Positions 1 to 13,300 of a stretch of 64,000 bases of DNA are shown here, piece by piece. How positions within the stretch are numbered: position 1 is the first letter of the stretch; every line of letters starts with the position of its first letter. Source of the stretch: Rhodamnia argentea (Eukaryota > Streptophyta > Magnoliopsida > Myrtales > Myrtaceae). The notes beneath the pieces are model-generated. The model worked only from the letters and a program-made list of their open reading frames with translations. It did no database searches and had not been told where the DNA came from. The stretch covers positions 15,713,095 through 15,777,094 of the forward strand of contig NC_063160.1 in NCBI RefSeq assembly GCF_020921035.1. The letters are read 5' to 3'. The position numbers and the translations under genes were made by a program.

Positions 1-600
1 AAACATGTTTGGTAACATAAATGATTATGATTATATTCATGAGAACAGTTTTGGAGCAAAAACAAGAATAAAGAAAAAGTTAATTCTGGAAAAAAGAATT
101 ACTTTTGAGAATCACAAAAAAGAACAAAATTTTATTTCTTTTAAAAGGATTAGGTCCACATGGGCTTCGACGTGGACTTCTAAACTTAAAAAAAAATTAA
201 AATTAGATTTGGAAATTTACTAAAAAATATTTTTTTTAAAACAAAATTTAAAGATAAGCTTTAAAATTTAACCAAAAAACGTTAAAAATTTAAAAAAAGA
301 GGGGAAACTAAAAATTTTAAAAAAATAAAAAATGGGGGAAATTAATTTTTTTAAAATTTAAAAAGTTTAATTTTTTTAAAAAAAGATGAAGAATTTTAAA
401 AAAAGAATTCTCGTCATCCGATTGTTCTCGGTAACATAAATTTTATGCAATTACCAAATGCGTTTCTATTCCAGAACGGAAGTTTTGTGCAGTTACAAGG
501 CACATTTTGATTCTCTAAAAATCATCAAGAGAACATAATAAAAAAAATATAATTCTAATTCGAATTACTTTTTTGAATCAGTGTCGTTGTCAAATAGGAT
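1..600. repeat. AT-rich degenerate element fragment
   Basis: The region contains a palindromic-looking core (TTAATTCT...AAAAAAGAATTACTTTTGAGAAT) and right-side motifs (TTACCAAATGCGTTTCTATTCCAGAAC, shortened here in meaning to a run resembling transposon ends) that recur at 15.8-16.8 kb. Similar wording (TATCAAACGC) ends the mapped element at 36271-37466. It runs off the left edge, so its boundary is unknown. No coding content is supported. Confidence 0.5.
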
Positions 601-1177
601 CTTAGCTTCTTTGAATCGGCTGGATAAGGCGGGTTCGGGCCGATTTCAGGATTGAACCGGCCCGGTTGATCGCCCTCATATCTTGATCGTCAAACCAGTC
701 ACTCCAGTTCGGTTTGGGCCGAGCTTCTGGAAGTATCCATGGGCCATGGAACAATCAATTTCCGCCCAACGCCAACTTCCTTAAACGTGGGAACATCAAC
801 GTTGTCTTGTCCTCACTTCAGCTCATTTTCTTCCATTTTTATTTCTTCTTCTCCTCCTCCTCCCGATTCTCTCTCCTGATCCAGGTACTGGACTCTTACC
901 ATTTCCTCTCCTTTCTTTCTGTTCTTACCGAAGTAATCGATAGATCACGAGTAATGCCCGTTTTCAATTTCGCGATTTCGGTCGAAATTAGCTGCATGCG
1001 TTTCGGCTTCGAAAGAAGCTCGTCGTTCGTTTTCACGGTTTTCCGAAGAACCGAAATGGATTCGTTATATTCGTCAGGTGTCTTTCCATGGGTCCTCCGG
1101 GCTGAACGTCTGTGTCGATCGCGTGCTGATTCGTGGGTTCTGTGATCGTGCGGTGTTATGTGTAGGTAGAGGAATAT

Positions 1178-4100
1178 ATGGACATCGACGACGTCCTTGG
1201 GGATACCCGGGCCGTGAGCTTCCCAACGAAGAGCGCGGTGTACGTGTGGGGTTACAATCAATGCGGGCAGACGGGCAGGAAGGGCAGAGAGCGTCAGCTG
1301 AGGATCCCGAAGCAGCTCCCCCCCGAGCTTTTCGGGTGCCCGGCTGGGGCCAACTCGCGGTGGTTGGACATTGCTTGCGGCCGCGAGCATACCGCTGCCG
1401 TCGCCTCAGACGGGTCTCTTTTTACTTGGGGTTACTCTCTCTCTTCATTTGACGCATCCCTTTTTGTGTACTGTCAAATCTGCATATTAGTTTGATGGGC
1501 GGCGACTAAATTAGAAAGGAACGAAGCAACAGCAGAACAACAACAAACTATTTCTTGTCCTGAAGTTGGCTATATATATATATATATATTTTACGACCTA
1601 GAAGACATGAGTTTGATGATAGATTTACCTATTAAGTTTGAAGGATTGACTCATAAGGCGTTATAAGTTCGTCTTAATTTTGATGTGTAGCCGTAGATAA
1701 TAGGTTTACTACTTAGATTGTGGTATATAACTGAATTCTAAACCACTCAAAGTAACCCATGTAGACGGAGGCCATTTACGTACATAATTTTGGCATTTTC
1801 TCCGTCTCTCATTTCCGGGAGACATAAGCAACTAAAATGGGCTTCTATCTTGATTTTTAAAGAGGTCTGTGTTGGTCCTCATGTGGTTTCATAATCTCCT
1901 TATTACAAATTCATGTTTGGCGGTGGGTAAAGCTAATAATTATATAATTTTTTCCTGAATGTAAGTGGGTACTCTCTTATTTACATTCTGAGGTGCCTGG
2001 GGGATCATGATTGTATGCCAGTGTAGTATTCACTGATCATTGTATCTATACATCTGCCAACCATGTGTTTACAGTGTTAACAATACAGCCTTCCATGTGA
2101 ATATGCTGTCAGGGGCTAATGACTTTGGGCAGCTGGGAGATGGAACAGAGGAAGGGAGAAAATTCCCCAAGAAGGTCAAGCAATTAGAGACGGAATTCGT
2201 GAAGTCCGTGTCATGTGGAGCACATTGTACTGTTGCTATTGCAGAGCCTTGTGATAATGATGGAAGTGTATCGACAAGCAGACTTTGGATTTGGGGCCAG
2301 AATCAGGTCTTTCTTTCTGTACTTATGGGAAATCTAGGATCCAACTTCAGGACACTCAATGGCTGTTATAAGTAATCTATTTTGTTCATACCAGGGATCA
2401 GATTTTCCGCGTCTGTTTTGGGGGGCTTTTACTCCAAATACGGTATGTACTTGACATTCATCCAAGTGCAGATTACATGGTGGGAATCACAGACCTAGCT
2501 GTGGTTGCCACCATCTTTTTATGGCTTAGTCTTTACTTAAAGTTAGATTTGTCGACTCTTGTACGATGAATGGCTAGACTGCATTCGTCTAAGCAGGAAG
2601 GACTTTAAGTTGATGACATAGCACAAAAATTCACTTTTTAAAGCACCTTATGTTGTGCTTTAGCTTGAAAATGTCACAAGCTCTCCTCAAGAAGGAGAGG
2701 TGGAGAAGCTGTTGAATCAAAGTTGTTATTTTCTGTCAAGGCAGTGGATGAAGTTTATATGTTTCACCATAATGTCTTTTTTGGGTACGTTGATGAGAGG
2801 ATATATCATGCTTAAATAGTAGTTATATCTGCTTCACAGAACCACATTATGCAACGATGTTGGTAAATTTTGCTTTCTTGAGTCTCTCCCCATTGATGTC
2901 TTGTCATAGTCAGTGACCGCGTTCCCCACATTAATCAAGTTTCTGTTGCCTGTTGTATTTGAGCAAACAGGGAAACTCTGTGCTTTTAACTGGCAAATTG
3001 CTGCACATATCATCGTTAAATGTAATTGTCAGTAGGGCAAGAAAATTTATTGCTTTTGCACAAGAATCAGTCGTATCTTCTTTCAGGAGCAAGTTACTGT
3101 GAGATGGTTGTAGCGAGTGATGAAGTAATAGTTTTTGCTTTGAGACTTGATTTAAATTTCATGACAATTGGCATTTAAGAGATCATACTTTCTTAAGTTT
3201 CGTGATGTTTGTTACTCTACTTAGCCATGTCAACTGTTATTCTGTGAGACCAATTTAATTGGCAGTTGGGCTTTTCTGGACACAGATCATTTTGATGTGG
3301 TTTGATATGAATGCCTTAGAACTTCTGTTGAACCTTTTATTCTTGCTGTTTCTGGCAGTTATTGAAGTGAAAAGTGGTTGCGAAGAAAGTGTTTTTCTGT
3401 TATACCCTCTTCTTGATTAATGGACGTGAATGTCCTTTATCCTTCTTCAAAGTGCTCAGGGAGATTGATTTGGTCATTCTGCTTGCTAAGTTTTTGCCTT
3501 GGTAGTCGGTACTTGCCTGAATTGCTATATATTTTTGAATTTAGAGGCTGAATCATTACATGGGGCTATTGTAACATCCTTGAATATTCGTGAAACTGTC
3601 GGTGAATTCAGGAGTTGGAGATATCAGGCTTGACATAATGCCTTGCCCTGTCTGATTCTCTGCTGATGGACAATTTTAGGCTGTATAAGGCGCTCCATTG
3701 TTGGCCTTAAGGGTGTCAAAAGGAGCCTTGCTGTGTTGACATTTCTGAGTGATTTTTCCTGTACTTGTTTACCTTTACGGTTCTTGATTTTAGGTTTTAC
3801 TGCATATTTTACTAGCATGAAAATCTGTCTTAATCGTGAGCTCCATTCCCCACAGATAATTTGTCAAGTAAGCTGTGGGGCTGTTCATGTGGTGGCTTTA
3901 TCAGAAGAAGGTCTTCTGCAAGCTTGGGGTAATTATCCTTGCAAGTCATTCCTTCCTTCAGAAACTATTGACTTGTAACTTGCAAGTCAAAGTCCTGATA
4001 CCGGTGTTAGTGCGAATGGTTCTTCATTTACATTTCCAAGTACTAGCTGATGGAGGTGGAGAATATGTGAGCTTACTCCGCTTTTCCTGCCTATGGTAAT

Positions 4101-6361
4101 AACAATTAATCAATGTTCTTGTAAAATCAGGCTACAATGAGTATGGTCAGCTTGGCAGAGGTATTACTTCTGAGGGACTTCAGGGGGCTCGGGTAATAAA
4201 TGCTTATGCCAAGTTTCTTGATGAAGCCCCCGAGCTTGTGAAGATTACCCATGTGTCATGTGGAGAGGACCACTCGGCTGCTATATCAGATAAAGGCGAG
4301 GTGTAAGTGTTCTTAGATGGAGATAGGCTCTTCTTTTAAGATTGAGATTGTGGTTATCCGCATGCCACAACTTTTCTGAAAGTTGGAGGAAAATCTTCTC
4401 ATGGGAATCTCACATCTGAGGGAGACGGGATCCCAGAAAGCAGATGCGACTTATGCGCAAGTTTCTTACACTAGTGCCATTATTCAAAACGAGAATTACT
4501 CGATTTTAATATATATGTATATATATATGTTTTTTTTTTAATTTGTTGTTGCGTTTTTCCTTATCCTAACAGTAAATGACGATTACTTTCTTGTTAAGGC
4601 TGCGTTCTAGTAAAGTGATAGAAGAACTTATAATTTTGGATTCCTTTTCTCAGTGGATACACTGTATATTGGCCATGGATTCCAGAGAGAACTTCATTGC
4701 TGCTGTTGATATCTGTTCCTTCAGTAGTTTGTTTTAGTAGAAGATTCCTGCTAAGAGTCATTATAGAACTGAAAACAGTGACATAAAAGATCTGTTATTT
4801 GATATCATCTCTGCTGAGTATGATTCTCAGTCGATCTATGGGAAGATATAATTTAGATTTTAGCCACTACTAAAAGGAACTATCTATTTGTTTGTACAAT
4901 GGATTGCATATGTTAATTTAACAGACATTTCCCATTTTGAGGATTAACGCAATTGCGGATGAGCTGTTGGAATAACTAGAAAGCACTTGAGTTTTTGCTC
5001 TAAGAGTGTCTATGTGCTGCGAGTGAAAGAACTTTGTCCTTTTTCACATCTAATCTTTGGGAATCTTGTGTCTACTCTTATCCACTTGCCTTTTGTCTTA
5101 CTTTTTCGAGTCATTAGACCCATGATGATAACTTTGGGACTTTGCAGCTACACTTGGGGCCTGGGAAGCATGGGTCAGCTGGGGCATTGCTCCCTTCAGT
5201 TTGGGGATAAGGAGTTGTTGCCGAGGAGAGTTGTTGCCCTTGATGGGATACACATAAAGGATGTTGCATGTGGTGGTGTACACACATGCGCTTTGACTCT
5301 CGAGGGAGCCCTTTATGCTTGGGGAGGTGGTCAAGCAGGGCAACTGGGCCTGGGTCCCCAGACTGGGTTCTTCTCGTGTATTCCTAATGATTCTGAAACA
5401 TTTTTTCGAAATATCCCTGTTTTAGTTGTTCCAAATGGTGTTCGACTTGTTGCATGTGGACATTCCCACACGCTCATATCAACTAGAGATGGAAGGATAC
5501 ATGGTTGGGGTTATAACAATTATGGTCAAGCAGCTAATGAGAAATCTACCTATGCTTGGTATCCATCTCCAGTTGATTGGTATGAAGCAGTTTAGTTAAT
5601 TGTTAAGTATTAAATGCCAGATCATGCATTCTCCTCTCCTAATGAGGTTTGTCTAATACAGGTGTGTGGGGGAAGTGCGTAAACTCGCAGCTGGTGGTGG
5701 TCATTCAGCTGTTTTGACTGATGCCTGTTCCCTGAAGGAACTCTGTGAGTTTAGGCTTGCAGACACTGTTACGTTATTGAATGCTTCTCAAATCGAGGAT
5801 GTTGCATCCAGAACTGGATCAGATGCATTAGCACGCCTATGTGAGAGACTGAGGTAGTTAATGTTTTTTTTCCTGTTCCTCCCCTCTTTTTCAGTTCCGC
5901 AAAGTTACATTATTAGCTCTTTTCTATGGTTAAGTGGCATATTTTGGTATTCTACCAGTTAAAACGTACTAAATGAAAACTCAATATTTTTGTGTTATCA
6001 ATGTTTCTAAGGCCTATGTGATGAATTACACATTGGGTTAATTGCTTATGAGTCTGGAAGAGTATCCATATCCAAAAGTTCGGTTGAATTACTTTGGGTT
6101 TAGTGAAAATGTAGGAGAGCAAAAGTGTACTCTGTTGTGACCTGAGCACCTGTCATCTTGTTTATAGTACTGGTGCTCAGGAATAGTTTATTCTGATAAG
6201 AGCCTGGACTTTGGATCCCCTCTCTCTCTCTCTCTCTCCCCGCACTTTTCAGGAGTAACCATCCATGTCACTCTTGTTTATACAGGGAGGACTTACTTGA
6301 TGGTCGGAATCACGGGATTGAAGATGGAGAGCCCACTGCTGGGAAGAACGGATATTATTGA
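1178..6361 (+). CDS. RCC1-repeat family protein (seven-bladed beta-propeller), 8 exons
   Basis: Exons read as 1178-1430, 2113-2306, 2395-2442, 3856-3928, 4131-4302, 5148-5579, 5662-5853 and 6286-6361. All have GT-AG introns and matching phases, giving 479 residues. Blade motifs of the W-G-x-x-x-x-G-Q type are visible in order: YVWGYNQCGQTG, FTWGANDFGQLG, a WIWGQNQG variant, QAWGYNEYGQLG, YTWGLGSMGQLG, YAWGGGQAGQLG and HGWGYNNYGQAA. This family includes the nuclear exchange factor RCC1 and the UV-B receptor UVR8. I see neither the GWRHT motifs nor the C-terminal VP region of UVR8, so a UV-B receptor role is not supported. It fits the uncharacterised plant RCC1-repeat proteins of about 470-490 residues. 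The ATG at 1178 follows a likely 5'UTR intron (donor near 885, acceptor at 1167-1168). An AATAAA lies at 6443. The molecular role is unknown; structure call is confident. Confidence 0.93.
1573..1588. repeat. (TA)n microsatellite in RCC1 intron 1
   Basis: An alternating TA run of about 16 bases lies inside the first coding intron. Confidence 0.85.
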
Positions 6362-7377
6362 TACCTCTGTTCACTTCACCATCCATAAAATCGTTTGGCG
6401 ATTTTCAACCCTGCTGGTCAACTAGGCAGGGGTATTACTAGTAATAAAAAAGAAACCACAAAGTCCAACTAGCGCATCTAGGTTATTTCTCATTGGCAAC
6501 TGATCAGTACTAATTACCTGACATTTTGCTTACCGGGTCTGGTTGTGACTATCGACCGGCAGATAAGCATAGATTAGCCAAAGTGTATACGTGATTGCTG
6601 ACAGTATTCAACATGCTTTAACTCTCGACTATGTGCGTGTCAACTCAACTCGGCCTTTGATGCCTTTGGTGCTTGTTACTTTTGATTACTTATGGCGGTG
6701 GTCAGGAAGGATTAACATGAATATGCGGGGAGGGTTTGGTCGGGCTGCTTCATGCGAAGGCTTTCTCTGGAAATGGATGCGAATATTAGGCTTTCTCTGG
6801 AAATGGTTTACAATGCTTGGCTAAAAACAGTCTTGAGAAGGAACGTCAGGGACAATATAAGTGGTAGGGTTTAAGTATATCTGGGTAAAATGTACAGGTT
6901 CAGTAGAGAAATGTGATGTGATTTCGCATGTTGCATTTGAATGGATTACTCTATTTTATCAACACGGGGATCGAAAAACAAGACATGCTAGAATTATCAA
7001 GATACAGAACGAGTGTCTGAAATCACTCTTTATCCCTTCCTCCTCTTGCAGGATGCATATAAATCATACTTGCTTATCTCAACTGGGTCCAAATTCGTCT
7101 GCGGCTTCTGTGAAACTACTAATCTTTGCGTGAAAGCTATCAAAGTGCAGTGCACATCTCGTGGCGTCGGAGATATAAAGAGGAATTGGATTGGATACCC
7201 AATTGCTTTCTTATAATGAAGGAGTGGTTCTGATACTTTACACCGATTATTGAGGGTCATATATAGGAAGCAGCGAGCTAAAACTCGCGCCGTAACATAA
7301 CCTTGTAGTGAAGTGAAAAAGGCTTTTTGGCTGTAATCAAAAGCTGCTGTCGAGGAGAATGTTGTCGGTCTCTATCT
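6362..7377. other. Convergent intergenic interval between RCC1 and FUL genes
   Basis: It holds both 3'UTRs. An AATAAA at 6443 could serve the RCC1 transcript. A 27-bp direct repeat (GGCTTTCTCTGGAAATGG twice) lies near 6762-6806. I see no gene here. Confidence 0.6.
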
Positions 7378-10300
7378 CTATTCGTTGGACCGGCGCATCA
7401 TCCAAAGCGGCATGAGCGTGTTGGACGGTCGGGCTTGAGAACTTTCCTCTTGTTCCGCTCCTCCAAGTACCTGCCTTGTCTGAAACGTGTTGCTGCATCA
7501 ATATGGTCAATTAACTTGTGAACGTCGGGGTTTGTCACCATCGGTTCATTTATTGGTTTTCATATAAGATGATGATGTTAAGTTGTCATAACTCATGTCC
7601 AGACTCCACACGATTACTAGAACCGATTAAGGAGAATTTATGCACTGAGAGTGGAGAAACCATGTGACCTTGTACTCATCAAGGAACTGCTAATTCGGCT
7701 TCCTGTAATCTTAGAAGTGTATAGGGACAAAGCCTAGCCCTAGGGTTTTCTAGAGTGGAGACAAGCATCAGCTATCTCGGATGAAATGGGAATACTTCTA
7801 GCTAATCAGGCTAACCAAATAACATGCAACATAAAAGCTAATGTCCACAAAAGGTATGGACTATCGAAGTTTTAGAGCCATCTATCAATTGAATGCCTGC
7901 AAACTTAACTTTCCATCTATCGATTGAATGCCTGCAAACATAACTTTCCTCCAAACTACGGAATGGTCTTAATTTCTAGACTATTAACCTGCAGACAATC
8001 CATAGATTTCCGCCAAACCCACGGTTTTCTTTATATTCGCGCCACTAGTACGTAGTAAGGCAAGTTCATCAAGAAACACATTTTCACCTTTAAATATTGA
8101 TATATGAACATTCACTTTTTTCTTTTATGAGATGTTAGAACTGTACCTATGCAAAAATAATGTGTAGAGAGAGAGAGAGAGAGAGAGAGTATACCCAATG
8201 GTGAGGGAAGGAAGGGGCACAGTGGGTTGTAGCATGAAGGAGAATGTGGTCGGTGCTAGGGTTTGCTGCTCCCATTGCCCACTCTCTGTCATTATCTTCT
8301 CATTTTCTTTGATCTGCTTTTTCCCCAGTATCCCAAAAAGGGAAACGAAAAAGAACGTCACTATCCAATAATTTCTGATTGAAAGTATTAGAAATTTAAG
8401 AGGACAATTCAATGAAATTTGAGTGCATAATCACCTTCTTAGAGAGCATGTTGTTCTGCTCTTGCAGGGCTTTCTCCTGTTACATCATACATACAGAAAG
8501 GTACACGGTTTATATTACTGCAAATTGGATCCAATTCCTCAGTTTGTCAACTCCTACTGTACGCTATTGTGAAAATGATGTCCTGCACGGACAAACCTAT
8601 GTATCGACTTTGTCGTGCTCGCCAATATATATGACCCACAGCAACTCAAATTTGCGCATTAACCACAAAAATGATCCAACCTTTTGGTGGAGTAATGTTA
8701 GGATTGAAAAAAACCCGATTCAAAACTGGACTTGTAAAGTATAATGCGACAGTTTATAAGTAAGTCTTAGCTGAAATTATTGAGGTGTTCTTGTTAGTTC
8801 AATGCAATTACAAGTTTTACCATTTAAAGTAAGTAAGCTGGGATGATAAAAGGTATAACCACACACAGTCCAGGCAATCACCAATCAGCATTCGATCCAA
8901 AACGAACCAACAACGACAATGATCTGCCCCTACGCGACCATATGAAATTGCATTCAGACGCTCGCGAAGCCCGAGCTCTTACCTTCTTTTGCAGCTGAGA
9001 AATCGACTCGTGCATGAGCTGGTTCTGCATAAGATAAAAGAAAGAAGAAAGAGTCAAAAAGAAGGAAAGGGATTCTCATTTGCATAAGAACTTCAACCAG
9101 AAGAAAGACGCAACTTGTAAAGGCCTAACCTTTCTGGTCCTGATGCGCTTAAGAGCTGTATCAAGCTGCTGCTCCAAATACTGCAGCTCTCTTAGACTTA
9201 AGGGATCAAGCTCTTCTCCAGTCAAGTTTCTGCACTGATCAAAACCATGTTTAGGTCTTTGTTTCCCGTCATCACTATGCGTAGAAGCTAAATTGCCATC
9301 GACCAGTTATGTCAAGCAATATGCAAAATTGAGATTATCTCAGACAAAGGCTGCACCAGGAGCTTGGTCATACGATTCGCGAGGCACGAGTCATGTAGGA
9401 CTCACAAATCTAATGGCAATCAGGTGTCTGGCACGGCTAGTCAAAGAGTTAATGTGTAGGTTTAGGCTGAACGATTATATCAATCACATCTCGAGAAGCA
9501 GTGCGACCCACATGAGATTCTGCTCAAATACATGGTCTGCGTGATATTTTCACGTGAGATAGACACCATGGATGATAACTCGTTCATCCAATAGTCTTTT
9601 CGACCGGTCCTGGTGGTACACTCTCTTTCTTAAAACCCAAGTTTCAAAATTGTAGTATCATTTCATCAACCAACTCAAAAATGCTCAATGCTATTCATAA
9701 ACCGGATGCAAACCTAGTATTCCTCATGATGCTAGATTATTATTTAGGACATGCAAGTTTGCTAGCGACACATATACAACTTGCGTGCTATGTAATATGA
9801 CTTGCATGAAGCAATAACACTTGTATTTACGTGCCTAACAGAAGACGTTACCTTATGTTCCTCTGCAAGACTTCGATCCTAGCCGCGAGCTTGGGATATT
9901 CAAGCGACCAACTTCCCTAAACAGAAAAAAATGAGGATTATCTGAAAAACAGTACAATCAGAGTAATGCTAAGAATACAAGTATTTTGTTTTATGATGAG
10001 AAAACCCCCTTTGAATAGAGAAATCTCGAGTTCATGAAATGCTCCACTGACTCATAGATTAGTTAAGAAACGGGCTGCAATTGATCATCGGACCAAATAT
10101 AAAATCATTCAAAATTTATCATATCGATTCACATACACACACTCACGCAAGGTTGAGGTATGTGGCATGTTCACGCGTGAGCATTAGCGAGCAATTTGCT
10201 TTTGATGGTCGTTTTAGTAAATCTCTAATTCTCATGCATATATGTTCTTTATGTGTATCTAGATACTATTATGATTATTATGCCGACATTGTTTATGAGC

Positions 10301-13300
10301 GAGAGGTTTACTTGTGTAAAGTCTATATATAATTATAAGAAAAAAAAATTAAAACTTATGCAAGAGGCTGAATTTTTCTAAATATGAGGCTTCCCTACTT
10401 TAATAAATGAAAAATAAAAATTAAGGAGAAAAATAAATGTTTAAAATGTTATGCTGGGCATATTTTATCGAATACTTAATCCATAGCAAATGTTAGTTTA
10501 GTCTCTAATTCTGCATCTCTAATTCCTTTTCATATACTATTTATGTTTATATAGATCCATTTTATTTTGTAATATCTATAAAAATAGATAAAAGCTGAAG
10601 GGATTTACGATTCTCATTTTATGCTTTCAAGTTCTTACTAATTCATATTATTTACCGTTCTAATAATGTTGCTTCTAATTGTATTGAAATTCAATAAAGA
10701 TATACCAACATGATGCCGTTCGGATTCACTTTAAATAATACTCTGTGTAATCTCCAATGGGAAATTTGATCAATGTGAAGATCCATTATGTTATAACCTC
10801 TTGCGTATTATTCGTGCACAATTCATGTCGACACCAACATTAAGAATAACATAACAACTATAGTCTTTGACCCGTGTAACGCATGGACATCTTGCTATTG
10901 TATTCAGGAAACCGGTCCTTGTATTCTTCGTACTACTTGTAAACCATGTACAGATCAACGAATGATCCAACATTGGGATCTCCAAGAAAGCATCAAAGAC
11001 AAACATCTTTCCATAAATATAAATTTGGTAATAAAAGCCGTGCATCACTATACACAAACCGAGAACCAAACGGCGCTGAGTCAAACATTGTCGTGGGAGA
11101 CCAATCTGTCATTCCTACATCGCCTCACCTACGACCAGACACACACGAACCGTTCATAGTTCTCTGTGAAATTGAATTACTAAAGTCATGCACCAACATA
11201 CATCAACATGGCAAAAATTCCTTTTCGTGGTTTTTTGTTTTCCTTGTAACAATAGTATTTGTCGCTTGCACGCGAGGGAAAGAAAAGATATTAGATTATC
11301 ACAAATGTATAATTACAAAAAGATATCACAAACGTCGGATAAGAACTCTTGATCTCTTTCTAGTGGGTGGCTATGCATCAACTAACATGTATGCATAATG
11401 AGAAGTGACATTATAGTTAGGAAAAAATTGAGATTCAACTAGCGATCATATAATGACGTGCTCGATTTCTGTCCTTTATATGGATGCCACGTCAACATAT
11501 CTGCCAAAGATAGTTCTAATGGTCATCCACTGTCCATATAGTTCAAGTCATTCTGTACACTATCCATATAATCACAATGCTTTACCACACTTTTAGGTAA
11601 ATAGGGTTGTAGCAATAACCCTAGCATTGCCTTTTTATACGATGATTGGTCCATTCGGTTCTTCTCGTATAGTGTTAGGCTTTCATTTTCATTTTAACAT
11701 TTCTATTTAAGTTTGGATTCCTTTATCAACTTGTGTATGTCTCACGATTTTAAATTTGTCGTAATTCTATGCATATTGTGAAAAAAACCGATGAGGGCAC
11801 CGTGCTTATTCATCGAATTTCACCTTTCTTCTCATTTCAATTCTAGAGTAGGTAAGTAGCTATGAATGGTTCACAATTTTCTAATTTTCTTGTTTGAATT
11901 TGTGATTATACAAATGGAAACCGAGGGAACATAGCAAGTTCCAACTAATTTGGGCTTGCTTGTCAGCACTTATCAGGTACTTTTGATTTTTACTCATAAC
12001 ATTTCTTCAATATGTTAAAATGGGAAAAAAATCTTATTTAAGCTTTTCACTTTCAATTTTTCAGTTTTTACTTTTATCAAATCTTTCGACGTATGTCATT
12101 GACTGTTTGTTAAAATGCTTGAAACCTTTGAAAATGATCTTATATTAAGAAGTAGACTTACATAACTTTTTTCACAATTTTTTTGGGATTTGAGAAAATA
12201 TTTTGAATGTTGATGGGAGAGTAGAATAATTATCTTTGACTTTTCAGAGGTCCAAACAAGTAAAAAAGCAAAAGTTAAACGTAGAAGTCATTCGGAATAG
12301 ACTACTTTTCCTGAAAATGAGATCAGAGGCATTAATGGTTACGTTCAACCCAACGACCCTTCACTTTTCCTTTTGATTTTTCCTTTTTAGGACTGACAAG
12401 CTATAATGATTATTGGGGAGTCTACCAACAAAGATTTACATAAGAGACATTAAGTGTGGGTTTAGCTTTAAATTTCAGTTGTACTTAATTAAGATGGTTT
12501 GAGATTGAACACTTCAATCTTTCTAAAAGCACACTACGTATATTCATTGCCATAGAATTTTTCTTAAACATTATCAGACAATTGATTTTATTAACTTTAC
12601 ATAAAGGAAATTTTAAACAATTAAAAATATAATTTTTTTAAAAGAAACTTCAGAAAAGCCTCTTCCTTCCCAAAGTAAAATGGCGCACACGCATGAACAC
12701 ACAGACTAAGTCGGACAGCAGTATAATCAGAATTTAAAGTTGAGTAAAATGCAGATTTTACATAATTAATCATCTGAAGATAGATTTTCTTGACTTTCCT
12801 CTAAAAGCTTAAACTCAAAGAGACAACGACGTGAAATATTTATTTCGAATCTTCCTACTACTACTCGCTTTCCTAACCCAATGTACAGCGACAACATGCT
12901 AACCGAAAAGAATTCAGTAAGGATAAAGCTAAATTCCCAATGTAAAATCTTGGAGAAATATAAATCTGAAACTTTTCTGGCCAATTTTTTGGCACGAAAG
13001 TTACCTGCGCTTGATGGGAATCAGTGGCCACTATCTGTCGCTCCGCATATGTGTATCTCTCGTACCTCTCCAAGATGCTTTCCATGCTGCAAGATTCATC
13101 AATGGTATTTCGCAAATTGAGAAGCACTGATGATTGTGCCTGAGCTTAAATGATGTCAATCATATTGTAGGTCTTAACAGAGGCCCAATAAGTTCACGTA
13201 TCACAGGTAATGTGGGGCAAAACAGGCTGCTACTCAGCAATGATCGCATTTTTTTCCACACGAGTGCATACATATGTTCGAAAATTAGCACCTGTATAGA

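Noticed and set aside
6241..6285. Alternative acceptor (TTTTCAGGAG near 6252) for the last RCC1 exon
   Set aside because: The acceptor at 6284-6285 keeps phase and gives a continuous frame to TGA at 6361 with R-E-D-L after the conserved CERLR.
1178..6361. UVR8 photoreceptor identity for the RCC1 gene
   Set aside because: The propeller motifs fit the superfamily, but I could not find the GWRHT repeats or the C-terminal VP region that define UVR8.
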